A program made the translations under genes and the position numbers. Below are positions 43,745-52,213 of a stretch of 64,000 bases of DNA, in pieces. The DNA is from Myxococcota bacterium (GTDB taxonomy: Bacteria; Myxococcota_A; UBA9160; SMWR01), in contig JBCCEW010000004.1 in NCBI GenBank assembly GCA_039030075.1, forward strand, positions 267,713-331,712. The letters run 5' to 3'. Position 1 is the first letter of the stretch. Every line of letters starts with the position of its first letter. The notes below the pieces were generated by a model, which ran no database searches, had not been told where the DNA came from, and worked only from the letters and a program-made list of their open reading frames with translations.

Positions 43745-44583
43745 AGGCGCTCGTCGGCTTCGTCTTGGCGGGAGGACTGCTCTTGGGAGTGCTGTCGGGG
43801 TTCGTCGATCGGGTGCTCTTCCAACCCAGCCCGGGCGTCGACATCACGCCGGAAGCGCTCGGCATCTCCGCCGAATCGCTCTTCCTCGAAACCCGCGACG
43901 GCGTGCGGGTGCACGCGTTCTACCTGCCCGGCGCGCCGCGGCGCGATCGCGCCCTGCTCTTCCTCCACGGGAACGCGGGGAACGCGAGCCATCGGCTCCC
44001 GAACGCGGCCCAGCTCGCCCGCCTCGGGTCCGACGTGCTGCTCCTCGACTACCGCGGCTACGGGCTCAGTGAGGGAACACCGAGCGAAGCGGGGACCGCC
44101 GAGGACGCGCGCGCCGCACTCGCACACCTCACGACCGAGCGCGGCTTCGCGCCCGAACGCATCGTGCTCTTCGGACGCTCGCTGGGCGGTGCCGTGGCTG
44201 TGGAGCTGGCCCAGGATCGCCCCCTCGCCGGTGTGATCCTCGAGAGCACCTTCACGAGCGTCGCCGACATGGCGCGCACCCTGCTCGGCCCGCTCGGCGC
44301 CGCGATCCGCGGTTTCCCGTCGGATGAGCGCGTGGGCCAGCTGCGCGCGCCGCTGCTCTCCTTCCACGGGGACCGCGACGAGATCGTGCCCTTCGCGCTC
44401 GGCCAGCGCCTGTTCGAGGTCGCGCCCGAACCGAAGAGCTTCGAGACGATCGTCGGCGCGGGCCACAACGACACCGTGGAGGTCGGGGGTGCGCCGTATT
44501 TCGCGCGCATCGAGCGTTTCCTCGATGCGGTGGCACCCCCCGCTACACCTGGCGAAGCGAAACCCAACGAGGCTCCCGAATGA
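43741..44583 (+). CDS. Alpha/beta hydrolase (BEM46/ABHD13-like), membrane-anchored
   Basis: The protein has 280 residues. An N-terminal hydrophobic helix (ALVGFVLAGGLLLGVLSGFV) anchors it. The hydrolase core has the oxyanion loop LFLHGNAGN, the nucleophile elbow FGRSLGG, the aspartate in HGDRDEIVP and the histidine in GAGHND. This is the BEM46/ABHD13 group, whose substrates are mostly unknown. The GTG start overlaps the MFS stop, and its stop overlaps the GNAT gene (ATGA). Confidence 0.88.
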   Translation: MKALVGFVLAGGLLLGVLSGFVDRVLFQPSPGVDITPEALGISAESLFLETRDGVRVHAFYLPGAPRRDRALLFLHGNAGNASHRLPNAAQLARLGSDVLLLDYRGYGLSEGTPSEAGTAEDARAALAHLTTERGFAPERIVLFGRSLGGAVAVELAQDRPLAGVILESTFTSVADMARTLLGPLGAAIRGFPSDERVGQLRAPLLSFHGDRDEIVPFALGQRLFEVAPEPKSFETIVGAGHNDTVEVGGAPYFARIERFLDAVAPPATPGEAKPNEAPE

Positions 44584-45059
44584 GCGAGACCCAGGTCCGC
44601 GAGGCAGATCTCGACGACCCCGCCGAGGTCGCGGCGGTGGTCGAAATCATCGACTCCTACGCGCGCGGTCCCGGCGGCCGCAACCAGGCCCTGTCGGAGG
44701 CGGAGCGCGCCGCGATGGGTCCTGGCCTGCGTGCCCACCCGGCCGCCTTCGTGCTGCTCGCCTACCGCGGCGACGGCGCCGTGGGCGTCGCGGTGTGCGT
44801 GTGGGGCTTCTCCACCTTCGCGGGGAAACCGTCGCTCAACGTGCACGATCTCGCGGTACTGCCCGACCATCAGGGCCAGGGCGTCGGCCAGGCGCTGCTC
44901 GCGGAAGCCGAACGGCGCCTCGTGGCGCGCGACGGCTGCAAGCTGACCCTCGAGGTCCACGACTCGAACGAGGGCGCGAAGCGGCTCTACCGACGCTTCG
45001 GCTTCGGGCCCTGGGAACCCGCGACGCTCTTCGTGTCGAAACCGGTTGGTGGCGCGTGA
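44580..45059 (+). CDS. GNAT-family N-acetyltransferase
   Basis: The protein has 159 residues. The acetyl-CoA-binding motif A is DLAVLPDHQGQGVGQALLAEAE (Q-G-x-G-x-A type), preceded by strand LNVH. Motif B reads LTLEVHDSNEGAKRLYRRFGF. The acceptor is unknown; small-molecule or peptide amines are likely. It is coupled by ATGA to the hydrolase gene. A 7-9-7 hairpin follows its stop. Confidence 0.9.
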   Translation: MSETQVREADLDDPAEVAAVVEIIDSYARGPGGRNQALSEAERAAMGPGLRAHPAAFVLLAYRGDGAVGVAVCVWGFSTFAGKPSLNVHDLAVLPDHQGQGVGQALLAEAERRLVARDGCKLTLEVHDSNEGAKRLYRRFGFGPWEPATLFVSKPVGGA

Positions 45060-45062
45060 TCG

Positions 45063-45085
45063 CCCGAAGACCCCCGCACTTCGGG
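45063..45085 (+). terminator. 7-9-7 hairpin between the GNAT gene and the next promoter
   Basis: CCCGAAG and CTTCGGG pair around a 9-nt loop, 4 nt after the GNAT stop. It abuts the TATGCT -10 of the next gene, so it could be either a terminator or an operator over the -35 region. There is no T tract. Confidence 0.4.
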
Positions 45086-45091
45086 TATGCT
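45086..45091 (+). promoter_or_regulatory. -10 element of a leaderless promoter (NAD-binding protein gene)
   Basis: TATGCT is followed by 8 nt and the GTG at 45100, with no ribosome-binding site. Confidence 0.5.
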
Positions 45092-45099
45092 GCGCCGCA

Positions 45100-46026
45100 G
45101 TGAGCGAGACCTCCCCCCTCCTCGTCACGGGCGCCAACGGCCACCTGGGTCGTCGGATCTGCCAGCGCATCGCCGATTCCGCGAGCGGCCGACCGGTGCG
45201 CGCGCTGGTGCGCTCGGAACGCGCGGCGGGGCAGCTGCAGGCCTTGCCCGACGCCGCGCGCCCCGAGATCCGCATCGTGGACTACGCCGATGCGTCCCAG
45301 CTGAGCGAGGCGGCGACGGGCTGCGATGCCGCGATCCATCTGGTCGGCATCCTCAAGGAGACGAAGCACAACCGCTACGAGAACGCGCACGAACGCCCCT
45401 GCGAAGCACTCGCGCAGGCGGCCGAAGCCGCGGGGCTCCGCCGTGTCGTATCGCTTTCCATCCTCGGTTCCGACGAGCGCTCGTCGAACGCCTGCCTCGC
45501 ATCACGCGCACGCGCCGACTCGATCCTGCTCGCCGCGAAGACGCCAGCGGTCGTGATCCGGGTGCCGATGGTGCTCGGCGAGGGCGACGCCGCGTCGGCG
45601 GCGCTCCTGCGTCAGTCGAAGGGCCCCAGCACGAAGCTCGTGCGCGGAGGGGCCACCCTCGAACAACCGATCGCCGCGCGCGACGTCGTGTCGGCGCTCC
45701 TCGCTGCCGTCGACCGCCCGGGCATCGAAGACCGGGTCCTCGACCTGGCCGGCCCCGAGTCGCTCTCGCACCGCGAGCTCGTGCTGCGCGCGGCCAACGT
45801 GCTGGGCACCGAAGTCACGATCGGCAGCCTGCCCGGCGCGGCAGCGAAGGGCTTCGCCTGGCTGATGGAGAAGCTGAGCAGCGACCCGCCGCTCACGTCG
45901 GCCATGCTCGGCGTCCTCGAGCACGACGATCAGATCGATCCCTCCCCGGCCTGCGAGCAGCTCGGGATCACCTTGACTCCCCTCGACGACGCCCTGCGCG
46001 AGGCGTTCGCGGAGACCCCTGCATGA
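45100..46026 (+). CDS. Atypical SDR / NAD(P)-binding protein (NmrA-like)
   Basis: The protein has 308 residues. The extended-SDR cofactor motif is LLVTGANGHLGRRI (about 8-21), with AIHLVGILKETKH in the middle. The middle part lacks the YxxxK catalytic pair (it reads VSLSILGSDERS), as in NmrA-like regulators and the complex I NDUFA9-type group. The GTG at 45100 lies 8 nt after TATGCT. Its stop overlaps the next gene (ATGA). The role is unknown; it may sense redox state rather than catalyse. Confidence 0.85.
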   Translation: MSETSPLLVTGANGHLGRRICQRIADSASGRPVRALVRSERAAGQLQALPDAARPEIRIVDYADASQLSEAATGCDAAIHLVGILKETKHNRYENAHERPCEALAQAAEAAGLRRVVSLSILGSDERSSNACLASRARADSILLAAKTPAVVIRVPMVLGEGDAASAALLRQSKGPSTKLVRGGATLEQPIAARDVVSALLAAVDRPGIEDRVLDLAGPESLSHRELVLRAANVLGTEVTIGSLPGAAAKGFAWLMEKLSSDPPLTSAMLGVLEHDDQIDPSPACEQLGITLTPLDDALREAFAETPA

Positions 46027-47024
46027 GCGACGTCGCCGCCGGCCCCCCGTCCGAGAACGAGGCCACCGGCCCGAAGGAAGCCCCCGCCTGGCAGCGCGCG
46101 CTGCCCTGGCTGTTGACGCTGATCTGCTTCGGCTGGCTCTACAACCGCATCTCCGGCGCCGCCGCGCGGGAGGGCCAGGAAGTCCTGCCCTACCTGCTCG
46201 GTGTCTTCGCGAGCGTCAGCTGGGGTCATTGGCTCGCGCTGATGATCCCGTACTCGGCCTTCTTCTTCCTGGTCGACTCGACGGTGGTCTGGCGGATCGT
46301 CAACTGGTTCAACGCGAAGGTGCCGTGGACCGACATCCTGCCGATCCGCGCGAGCGCCTACATCATCTCGATTCTGAACGAGCAGGTCGGCAAGGGCGCG
46401 ATGGCCCTCTACCTCAACCGGCGCCACGGCGTCCCGGGGTGGGAAGTCGGGTCGTCGATGCTCTTCATCATGTTCTGCGAGTTCCTCTACCTGACCTTCT
46501 GGGCGGTGGTGGGCTACTCGATCGCCGGCGACCAGCTTCCGAGCCAGTTCGCGTTGGTGCCGTGGATCGGCGCGGGCGCGCTCCTCGTCTTCGTCGTGTG
46601 GGTGGCCTACTTCCGCGGCTGGATCCTGCAGGGAGTGACGCTGCGCGAGAAGCCGATCTTGAAGGCCTTCCGCGAAGCGAATCCGTTGCAGTACGTGATC
46701 GTCGCGGCGATCCGCTCGCCCGCGCTGCTGGCCGCGGTCGTCGTCTACACCCTCGCGCTGCGCCTGTTCGGGGTGGACGCCAACTTCATCGACATGCTGG
46801 GCGTCCTGCCCGTGATCTTCTTCGCCGCCGCCGTCCCGACGCCGATGCGCGCGGCCGCCATCACGATCTGGGTGGTGCTTTTCCCCGAGAACTCGGCCCA
46901 GATGACCGCCTTCGGCCTCGTGATGCACAACTTCTTCATCTTCTTCAACGCGCTGATCGGCCTGCTCTTCCTGCGCCGCGCCAACCGCGAGCTGCTCGCC
47001 GATCCAGTGGAAGCCCGCGCGTGA
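46023..47024 (+). CDS. Multi-spanning membrane protein, possible flippase-like family
   Basis: The protein has 333 residues and about eight membrane helices (LPWLLTLICFGWLY, HWLALMIPYSAFFFLV, SSMLFIMFCEFLYLTFWAVVG, LVPWIGAGALLVFVVWVAYF, and more). The conserved SILNEQVGKGAMALYLNRRHGV and VAAIRSPALLAAVV recall the lysyl-phosphatidylglycerol synthase/AglD-like membrane domain, but only loosely. It is coupled on both sides by ATGA and GTGA overlaps. A lipid or glycan transport role is possible by analogy. Confidence 0.62.
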   Translation: MSDVAAGPPSENEATGPKEAPAWQRALPWLLTLICFGWLYNRISGAAAREGQEVLPYLLGVFASVSWGHWLALMIPYSAFFFLVDSTVVWRIVNWFNAKVPWTDILPIRASAYIISILNEQVGKGAMALYLNRRHGVPGWEVGSSMLFIMFCEFLYLTFWAVVGYSIAGDQLPSQFALVPWIGAGALLVFVVWVAYFRGWILQGVTLREKPILKAFREANPLQYVIVAAIRSPALLAAVVVYTLALRLFGVDANFIDMLGVLPVIFFAAAVPTPMRAAAITIWVVLFPENSAQMTAFGLVMHNFFIFFNALIGLLFLRRANRELLADPVEARA

Positions 47025-48226
47025 AGCGACGCGACTTCCTGAAGACGGGTGCCGCCGCCGGCGCGCTGCCGTGGATGGGCGTGCTCGCAGCCCAGGCTGC
47101 GCAGGCCGACGATCACGGCGATGCCTCCGCGGCGGCCTTCGCCGAGCTGGCCGAGCTCCTCGGCCAGATCGAACGGGACTTCATCGGGCCCGAGCGGCGC
47201 ATGAACACCGCCGACGAGCGGGCCGCCGGGCGCTTCTTCCTCGCCCACGCGGTGCAGCATGCGTTCCAGTTCTGGTTCGAGGCCGACGGCAAGCGCCCGA
47301 TGTTCCGACGCTGGCACACCCTCGACAAGAAACTCCTGGGCGACAACCCGGACGCCGTCTACTACGGCTCGCCGATCGACCCCAGCGGGTCCTACCGCAT
47401 CCACGGCAACGTCCACGGCGCCACCTACACTTCGTTCACGATCGAAGGCGGCAACGCGGACGGCGGCCCGTCGAAGCGCCTGGTCTCGACGCTCAACGAC
47501 ACCGAGTTCGATGTCGCGCCCGACGGCAGCTACGAGATCCTGCTGTCCGCGCAGGAACCCGCGAGCGGCCCGCGCAACTGGCTGCGGCTCGAACCCGACG
47601 CCGGCGCCATCACGACGCGCCACTACTTCGAGTGGGAACGTTCGGCGGCCGCCGATCCGACCCTGCACATGCCGATCTGGATCGAGCCCGAGGAGTCCCC
47701 CGGCCCCGCGCCCGTGATGGACGACGCCGCCGTGGCCGCAGGCGTACGGCGCGCGATCCGCTTCCTGCGCAGCGTGACCGTCGACTTCCCCAACTTCACC
47801 CCGGAGCAGCAGCCGCCCTGGGTGTCGGCGAAGCCGAACCAGTTCACGAACCCGAAGCCCGACGCCGGCAATGTCGAGATTGGCTACGCGGCGAAGGACA
47901 ACGTCTACCGACAGGCGGTCTACCTGCTCCAGCCGAACCAGGCGCTCGAGATCCGCGGACGGTTCCCACGCTGTCGCTTCGCGAACGTGATGCTCTGGAA
48001 CATGCACCTGCAGACGCCGCCCTACCGCTACCGGCAGGTGTCGCTCAACCGCAAGCAGGTCCAGTACGAGAGCGACGGCTCCTTCAAGATCGTCATCGCG
48101 CACGAGGACCCGGGCACGCCCAACTGGCTCGACACCGCCGGCCAACCCATGGGCACCATCTTCTGGCGCTTCCTCCTCCCCGACGAAGCCCCGACCGCCC
48201 TCCGCACCCGCGTCGTCCGCTTGTAG
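47021..48226 (+). CDS. Tat-exported DUF1214 protein
   Basis: The protein has 401 residues. The twin-arginine signal is MKRRDFLKTGAAAGALPWMG, with cleavage likely near AQADDHG. The C-terminal region (about 290-400) is DUF1214: FANVMLWNMHLQTPPYRYRQV and IVIAHEDPGTPNWLDTAG. It is a paralogue of the cytoplasmic protein at 11419-12531; both end with the same PNWL segment. Function unknown. The start overlaps the membrane-protein gene (GTGA). A 10-bp hairpin follows directly. Confidence 0.85.
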   Translation: MKRRDFLKTGAAAGALPWMGVLAAQAAQADDHGDASAAAFAELAELLGQIERDFIGPERRMNTADERAAGRFFLAHAVQHAFQFWFEADGKRPMFRRWHTLDKKLLGDNPDAVYYGSPIDPSGSYRIHGNVHGATYTSFTIEGGNADGGPSKRLVSTLNDTEFDVAPDGSYEILLSAQEPASGPRNWLRLEPDAGAITTRHYFEWERSAAADPTLHMPIWIEPEESPGPAPVMDDAAVAAGVRRAIRFLRSVTVDFPNFTPEQQPPWVSAKPNQFTNPKPDAGNVEIGYAAKDNVYRQAVYLLQPNQALEIRGRFPRCRFANVMLWNMHLQTPPYRYRQVSLNRKQVQYESDGSFKIVIAHEDPGTPNWLDTAGQPMGTIFWRFLLPDEAPTALRTRVVRL

Positions 48227-48227
48227 C

Positions 48228-48250
48228 GCGACGGCGCGAAGCGCCGTCGC
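48228..48250 (+). terminator. Perfect 10-bp hairpin after the DUF1214 gene
   Basis: GCGACGGCGC and GCGCCGTCGC pair around GAA, 1 nt after the stop codon. A run of C rather than T follows. It probably ends the transcript from the 45100-48226 genes. Confidence 0.6.
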
Positions 48251-48437
48251 CCCCCCTCCCACGCCGCTCCCCATCGTGCGTCCCCGCGGCGGCCGGCGCC
48301 GACTCGAGCCACGCAGCGCGCCGCGGCGGAACCGTCGACACTCGCCGTTCGGCGTCGCCAGACGCCGAACCGTCGCGAAGCGACGCACCCACGCACGCGC
48401 GATCTCGAAAGTCCGCGCAAAGGAAACCCGCACGGTA

Positions 48438-48579
48438 GGTCGGCGGGTCGTGTCCCGAAGCGGAACTCAGCGCAGCAGGAAACGCCACTCGAAGAGAGAA
48501 CGCCGGTAGGCCACCGAGTGCCGACGCGACGCCGAGCCCCAGGCGAGCCATTCCGCGGAGGGACGACGACCCGCCGACC
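48438..48579. repeat. Long-range inverted repeat (19-20 nt arms)
   Basis: The arms GGTCGGCGGGTCGTGTCCC (48438-48456) and its complement at 48560-48579 differ by one inserted base. The 103-nt loop holds further short palindromes. It could be a structured RNA, a bidirectional terminator element for the convergent genes, or chance in a 70% G+C genome. Confidence 0.4.
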
Positions 48580-48636
48580 GCCCCCCCTCGAACTCCGCGT
48601 CGACTCCCATCCGGCGCGGGCGTCAGCCGACCGACG

Positions 48637-50364
48637 CTAGGCGTTCGGCGCGAACGACCGCTCTTCGAGCACCGCCTCGGCCACCGTCGCAGCCGCCTTC
48701 TGCAGATCGACCTGGCGCGCGTCTCCGCCGCGGCGACGCACGATCTCGGCCTTTCCTTCGGCGACCCCCTTCGGCCCGACCGTTACGCGATACGGAATCC
48801 CGATCAGATCGGCATCCTTGAACTTCACGCCCGGCCGTTCCTCACGATCGTCGAGCAGCACCTCGATCCCCGCCGCCACGAGCGCGTCGTAGATCTGACC
48901 GCCCGCCTCGCTCGTGGCCTCGTCCTTCGGCTTCACCACCGTGACGACGACCTCGTAGGGCGCCACCGAAACCGGCCACACGATGCCGTTCTCGTCGTGG
49001 CAGCGTTCGACCACCGCGGCCATGCCGCGCTCGATGCCGATGCCATAGGAGCCCATGATCACCGGCCGGTTCTGGCCCGACTCGTCCTGGACGTTCGCGC
49101 CCATCGCCTCGCTGTACCTCGTGCCCAGCTTGAAGATGTGGCCGACCTCGATGGTCTTCACCACACGCAGCGGGTCGCCACAGCTCGGGCAGCCTTCGCC
49201 TTCCGAGACTTCGCGCAAGTCGAGCCAGTACTTCACCGACAGGTCTCGCTGCACGTCGACGCCGCGCAGGTGGAAGCCGTCCTCGTTGGCACCCGTCGTC
49301 ATGTTGCGGCGCTCATCGAGCGCGAAGTCGGCGATCACCGTGAGCTGGTCGACGCCGACGGCGCCGAGGCTACCGGCGCTCGCGCCGAGCGCGGCGCGGA
49401 TCTCGGCCTCGTTGGCGGGCCGGATCTCCTGGGCCTCGACCTGGTCCAACAGCTTCTGCTCCGAGAGCGCATGGTCGCCGCGCACCAGCAGCAGGACGGT
49501 CCCACCGTCGACGACGTAGACGAGCGTCTTGATCTGACGATCAGCGGGCGCACCGCCCTCGAAGTTCGCCAAGGCGTCGATGGTCTTGATGCCGGGCGTC
49601 GCGAACTTCTCGGGGGCCTCCGCGCCGGCGCCGTCGTCGATCTGGGGGAGCTGGGACGTCGCCTTCTCGACGTTCGCCGCGTAGCCGCAGGTCCCGCAGG
49701 TCGCGACGAGGTCTTCGCCCGCGTCGCTCTCGACCATGAACTCGATCGATTCGCTCCCGCCCATGCTTCCCGACGACGCTTCGACGGCGAGCACTTCGAC
49801 GCCGCAGCGACCGAAGATCCGACGGTAGGCCTCGAAGTGCCGCTGGAAGGCCGAGTCCAGACCGTCCTGCGCGACGTCGAGCGAGTACGAGTCCTTCATG
49901 GTGAACTCGCGCACGCGCAAGACGCCCGACTTCGGACGCGGCTCGTCGCGGAACTTCGTCTGGATCTGGTACCAGATCTGAGGCAGCTGCTTGTAGCTGC
50001 GCAGCTCGGTCGCCAGCGTCGCGAAGACCTCTTCGTGGGTCATGCCGAGCGCCGTGTCGGCGCCCTTGCGGTCGACGAGACGGAACATCTCGTCGCCCAT
50101 CGCTTCCCAACGACCCGACTGCTTCCACAGGTCGGCCGGGTGCAGCGCCGGCAGCTTGAACTCCTGGGCGCCGATGTGGTCCATCTCTTCGCGAACGATG
50201 TTCGTGATCTTGTGACACACCCGCTGAGCGAGCGGCAGGAGCGAGTACGCACCCGCCATCAGCTGACGTACGTAGCCCGCGCGCACGAGCAACTTGTGAC
50301 TCACCGCCTCGGCATCGGCGGGGTCGTCGCGCAGGGTGGGAATGAAGGCCTCGGACCAGCGCAC
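48637..50364 (-). CDS. proS: Prolyl-tRNA synthetase (bacterial type, with editing domain)
   Basis: The protein has 575 residues and charges tRNA-Pro in the cytoplasm. Class II motifs are visible: motif 1 near TNIVREEMDHIGAQEFKLPAL, motif 2 FRDEPRPKSGVLRVREFTMKD and motif 3 GSYGIGIERGMAAVVE. The INS editing domain (about 220-400) shows LVYVVDGGTVLLLVRGDHALSEQKL. The C-terminal anticodon-binding domain is complete. Length is normal for the E. coli-type enzyme. It is monocistronic or the last gene in its direction. Confidence 0.97.
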   Translation of the reverse strand: MRWSEAFIPTLRDDPADAEAVSHKLLVRAGYVRQLMAGAYSLLPLAQRVCHKITNIVREEMDHIGAQEFKLPALHPADLWKQSGRWEAMGDEMFRLVDRKGADTALGMTHEEVFATLATELRSYKQLPQIWYQIQTKFRDEPRPKSGVLRVREFTMKDSYSLDVAQDGLDSAFQRHFEAYRRIFGRCGVEVLAVEASSGSMGGSESIEFMVESDAGEDLVATCGTCGYAANVEKATSQLPQIDDGAGAEAPEKFATPGIKTIDALANFEGGAPADRQIKTLVYVVDGGTVLLLVRGDHALSEQKLLDQVEAQEIRPANEAEIRAALGASAGSLGAVGVDQLTVIADFALDERRNMTTGANEDGFHLRGVDVQRDLSVKYWLDLREVSEGEGCPSCGDPLRVVKTIEVGHIFKLGTRYSEAMGANVQDESGQNRPVIMGSYGIGIERGMAAVVERCHDENGIVWPVSVAPYEVVVTVVKPKDEATSEAGGQIYDALVAAGIEVLLDDREERPGVKFKDADLIGIPYRVTVGPKGVAEGKAEIVRRRGGDARQVDLQKAAATVAEAVLEERSFAPNA

Positions 50365-50468
50365 GGCGCACCTCTCGAAGGGGAGGGAACGGGAAGGCTA
50401 GCAGGGGCTGCGGAAGCCCGCGGCGAGTCTGGCTTCGAACGCCGCACCCTCGAAGGGAGCGCCCTGCC

Positions 50469-51344
50469 CTAGAACGGGACGCCCATGCCGGGCGCGGCGG
50501 CGACGAAGGCCGTGCGCAGCTGTTCGTAGACCGGACCCGGCCTGCCGATCGTCTCGCCATCGAGGCTGCGCACCGGCACGAGACCGGCGCCGCTGCCGGT
50601 GAGGAAGGCCTCGCTCGATGCGAAGAGATCGAAGCGACCGAGCGTGCGCTCTTCGGCGCGGATCTCGCTCTGGCGCGCGAGCTCGAGGATCGTGCGTCGA
50701 GTGATGCCCTCGAGCGCGCCGTCGGTGGGCGGGGGGGTCAGGAGCACGCCGTCGCGGACGCAGAAGAGGTTCGCCACGGCGGCCTCGGCGATGTCTCCCC
50801 GCGCGTTCAGCAAGAGCGCTTCGTCGGCGCCGCGCAGCCGCGCCTCCCGCTTGGCCAGCACGTTGTTCAGGTAGTTGAGGCTCTTTACGCGCGGGTCGAG
50901 GACGTCGGGGCCCGGACGCCGACCACTCACGGTGACCAGGTCGAGGCCGGCGGCGAGCTTCTCGGGCTCGAAGAGCCGGATGTGGTCGACGATGCAGATG
51001 AGGCGAGGGGTATGGCAGGTGGTGGGGTCGACGCCGAGGGCTCCCTCGCCGCGCGTGGCGATCAAACGCACGTAGGCTTCGTCTTCCCCGAAGGCGGCGG
51101 CGGCCTCGAGCACGGCGGCGCGTGCGGCGGCGGTTCCGCCCGGAAGCGCCAGGCCGATGGCCTTGGCCGCGACCGCGAAGCGGGCGAGGTGATCGTCGAG
51201 CCGGAACACGCGACGCGCGACGATCCGGATCCCCTCGAAGATCCCGTCGCCGTAGAGCAGCCCGTGATCGGTGACGGGGATGCGCGCTTCGCCGAGCGGC
51301 ATCACGCGACCGTCGAGCCAGGCCTGGGGCGCCGGGCTAGACAT
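50469..51344 (-). CDS. Class IV PLP aminotransferase (branched-chain or D-amino acid type)
   Basis: The protein has 291 residues. The PLP lysine is in DPRVKSLNYLNNVLAKREA, and the conserved region GDIAEAAVANLFCVRDGVLLTPP matches IlvE-like enzymes. VTDHGLLYGDGIFEGIR is the usual N-terminal motif. The family includes branched-chain aminotransferase, aminodeoxychorismate lyase and D-alanine aminotransferase. The coupled IclR regulator suggests a dedicated pathway rather than housekeeping IlvE. Its ATG overlaps the IclR gene by 8 nt. Confidence 0.87.
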   Translation of the reverse strand: MSSPAPQAWLDGRVMPLGEARIPVTDHGLLYGDGIFEGIRIVARRVFRLDDHLARFAVAAKAIGLALPGGTAAARAAVLEAAAAFGEDEAYVRLIATRGEGALGVDPTTCHTPRLICIVDHIRLFEPEKLAAGLDLVTVSGRRPGPDVLDPRVKSLNYLNNVLAKREARLRGADEALLLNARGDIAEAAVANLFCVRDGVLLTPPPTDGALEGITRRTILELARQSEIRAEERTLGRFDLFASSEAFLTGSGAGLVPVRSLDGETIGRPGPVYEQLRTAFVAAAPGMGVPF

Positions 51345-52098
51345 CGTCCGTCTCCGATCGCATCTCTCCCGAGAGACGTGCGGCGATCTCGTCGGCGGCG
51401 CGACGCACCCGGGCGTCGATCGCGTGGTCCGAGAACGACGCGAGCCGCGGGGTCGGCGCGCCGAGCGCCAGCGCGCCGAGCATGCGCCCCCGCACCAGGA
51501 TCGGGGCCGCCACGACCGACAACCCGGCGATCCACTCTTCGCGGCTGCGCGCCAGGCCACTGCGTCGCGCGCGCTCGACCTGCTTCTCGAGCGCGGCCGC
51601 GTCGGCGGGCGTGCGCGCCGTGAAGCGTTCGGGGCGGGCGTCGGGCTCGACGGCGCCCGGGTCGAAGGCGAGGAAGAGCTTTCCCGTCGCCGTCGCGTGC
51701 ACCGGGACCGTCGCACCCACCTGGGGCGACGCGCGCAGGAACCCGGTGCCCTCGGCCTTGTCGAGCACCACGAGCTGCCCGGCGCGGGCGGCCACGAGAA
51801 AGAAGGTCTCGCCGAGCGCAGCGGCTTCCGACGCCAACACGCCACGGGCGGCGGCGACCAGGGGCTCGCGGTCGAGGGCACCGAGCCCGAGGGCCACCAA
51901 CCCGAGCCCCGGCGCATAGCGTCCGCGATCGTCGCGCTGGACCAGACCGCGCCGCACGAGCGACGCGAGCAGACGATGGGCACTCGACTTCGGAAGCCCG
52001 AGATCGCGGCCGAGTTGGGTCACGCCCAACGGCAGCGGCGCCGCGTGGAGGTGAAAGAGCACGTCGACCGCCTTCTCGACGCTGGTCAGGGCGTTCAT
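51337..52098 (-). CDS. IclR-family transcriptional regulator
   Basis: The protein has 253 residues. The winged helix-turn-helix covers about 1-65 (SVEKAVDVLFHLHAAPLPLGVTQLGRDLGLPKSSAHRLLASLVRRGLVQ). The effector domain has VVLDKAEGTGFLRASPQVG and GLARSREEWIAGLSVVAAPI. IclR proteins sense small organic acids. It overlaps the aminotransferase gene by 8 nt and has two CTGTTCT direct repeats 20 bp apart upstream, which may be its operator. Confidence 0.93.
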   Translation of the reverse strand: MNALTSVEKAVDVLFHLHAAPLPLGVTQLGRDLGLPKSSAHRLLASLVRRGLVQRDDRGRYAPGLGLVALGLGALDREPLVAAARGVLASEAAALGETFFLVAARAGQLVVLDKAEGTGFLRASPQVGATVPVHATATGKLFLAFDPGAVEPDARPERFTARTPADAAALEKQVERARRSGLARSREEWIAGLSVVAAPILVRGRMLGALALGAPTPRLASFSDHAIDARVRRAADEIAARLSGEMRSETDDV

Positions 52099-52119
52099 GG
52101 GGGCTCCAGAAGAATCGAG

Positions 52120-52152
52120 CTGTTCTGTTATTCAGACTGCTGTTCTTTATAC
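52120..52152. promoter_or_regulatory. Candidate IclR operator: two direct repeats 20 bp apart
   Basis: CTGTTCTGTTATT (52120-52132) and CTGTTCTTTATAC (52140-52152) begin 20 bp apart, two helical turns, in an A+T-rich patch just upstream of iclR. The second copy forms a palindrome with GAACA (TGTTC-9 nt-GAACA). Minus-strand -10 candidates overlap them. Autoregulation is the inference. Confidence 0.5.
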
Positions 52153-52213
52153 CGGAACAACCTCGCGCTCGCACGAATCGGTTGCATCGGGCGCAGGCCT
52201 GCAATCAGGAGAC

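Larger units (their letters stand above)
48227..48636. other. 410-bp intergenic region: hairpin plus long-range inverted repeat
   Basis: No gene is credible here. It begins with a perfect hairpin (48228-48250). A 19/20-nt inverted repeat (48438-48456 and 48560-48579) spaces about 100 nt apart, so the region could fold into a structured RNA. The rest is G+C-rich and unremarkable. No promoter stands out. Confidence 0.6.

Noticed and set aside
48407..48414. GAAAGTCC, which resembles the conserved 5' motif of RNase P RNA
   Set aside because: The rest of the RNase P core (for example the ACAGAA region and the P4 partner) is not visible, and the region is too short before proS.
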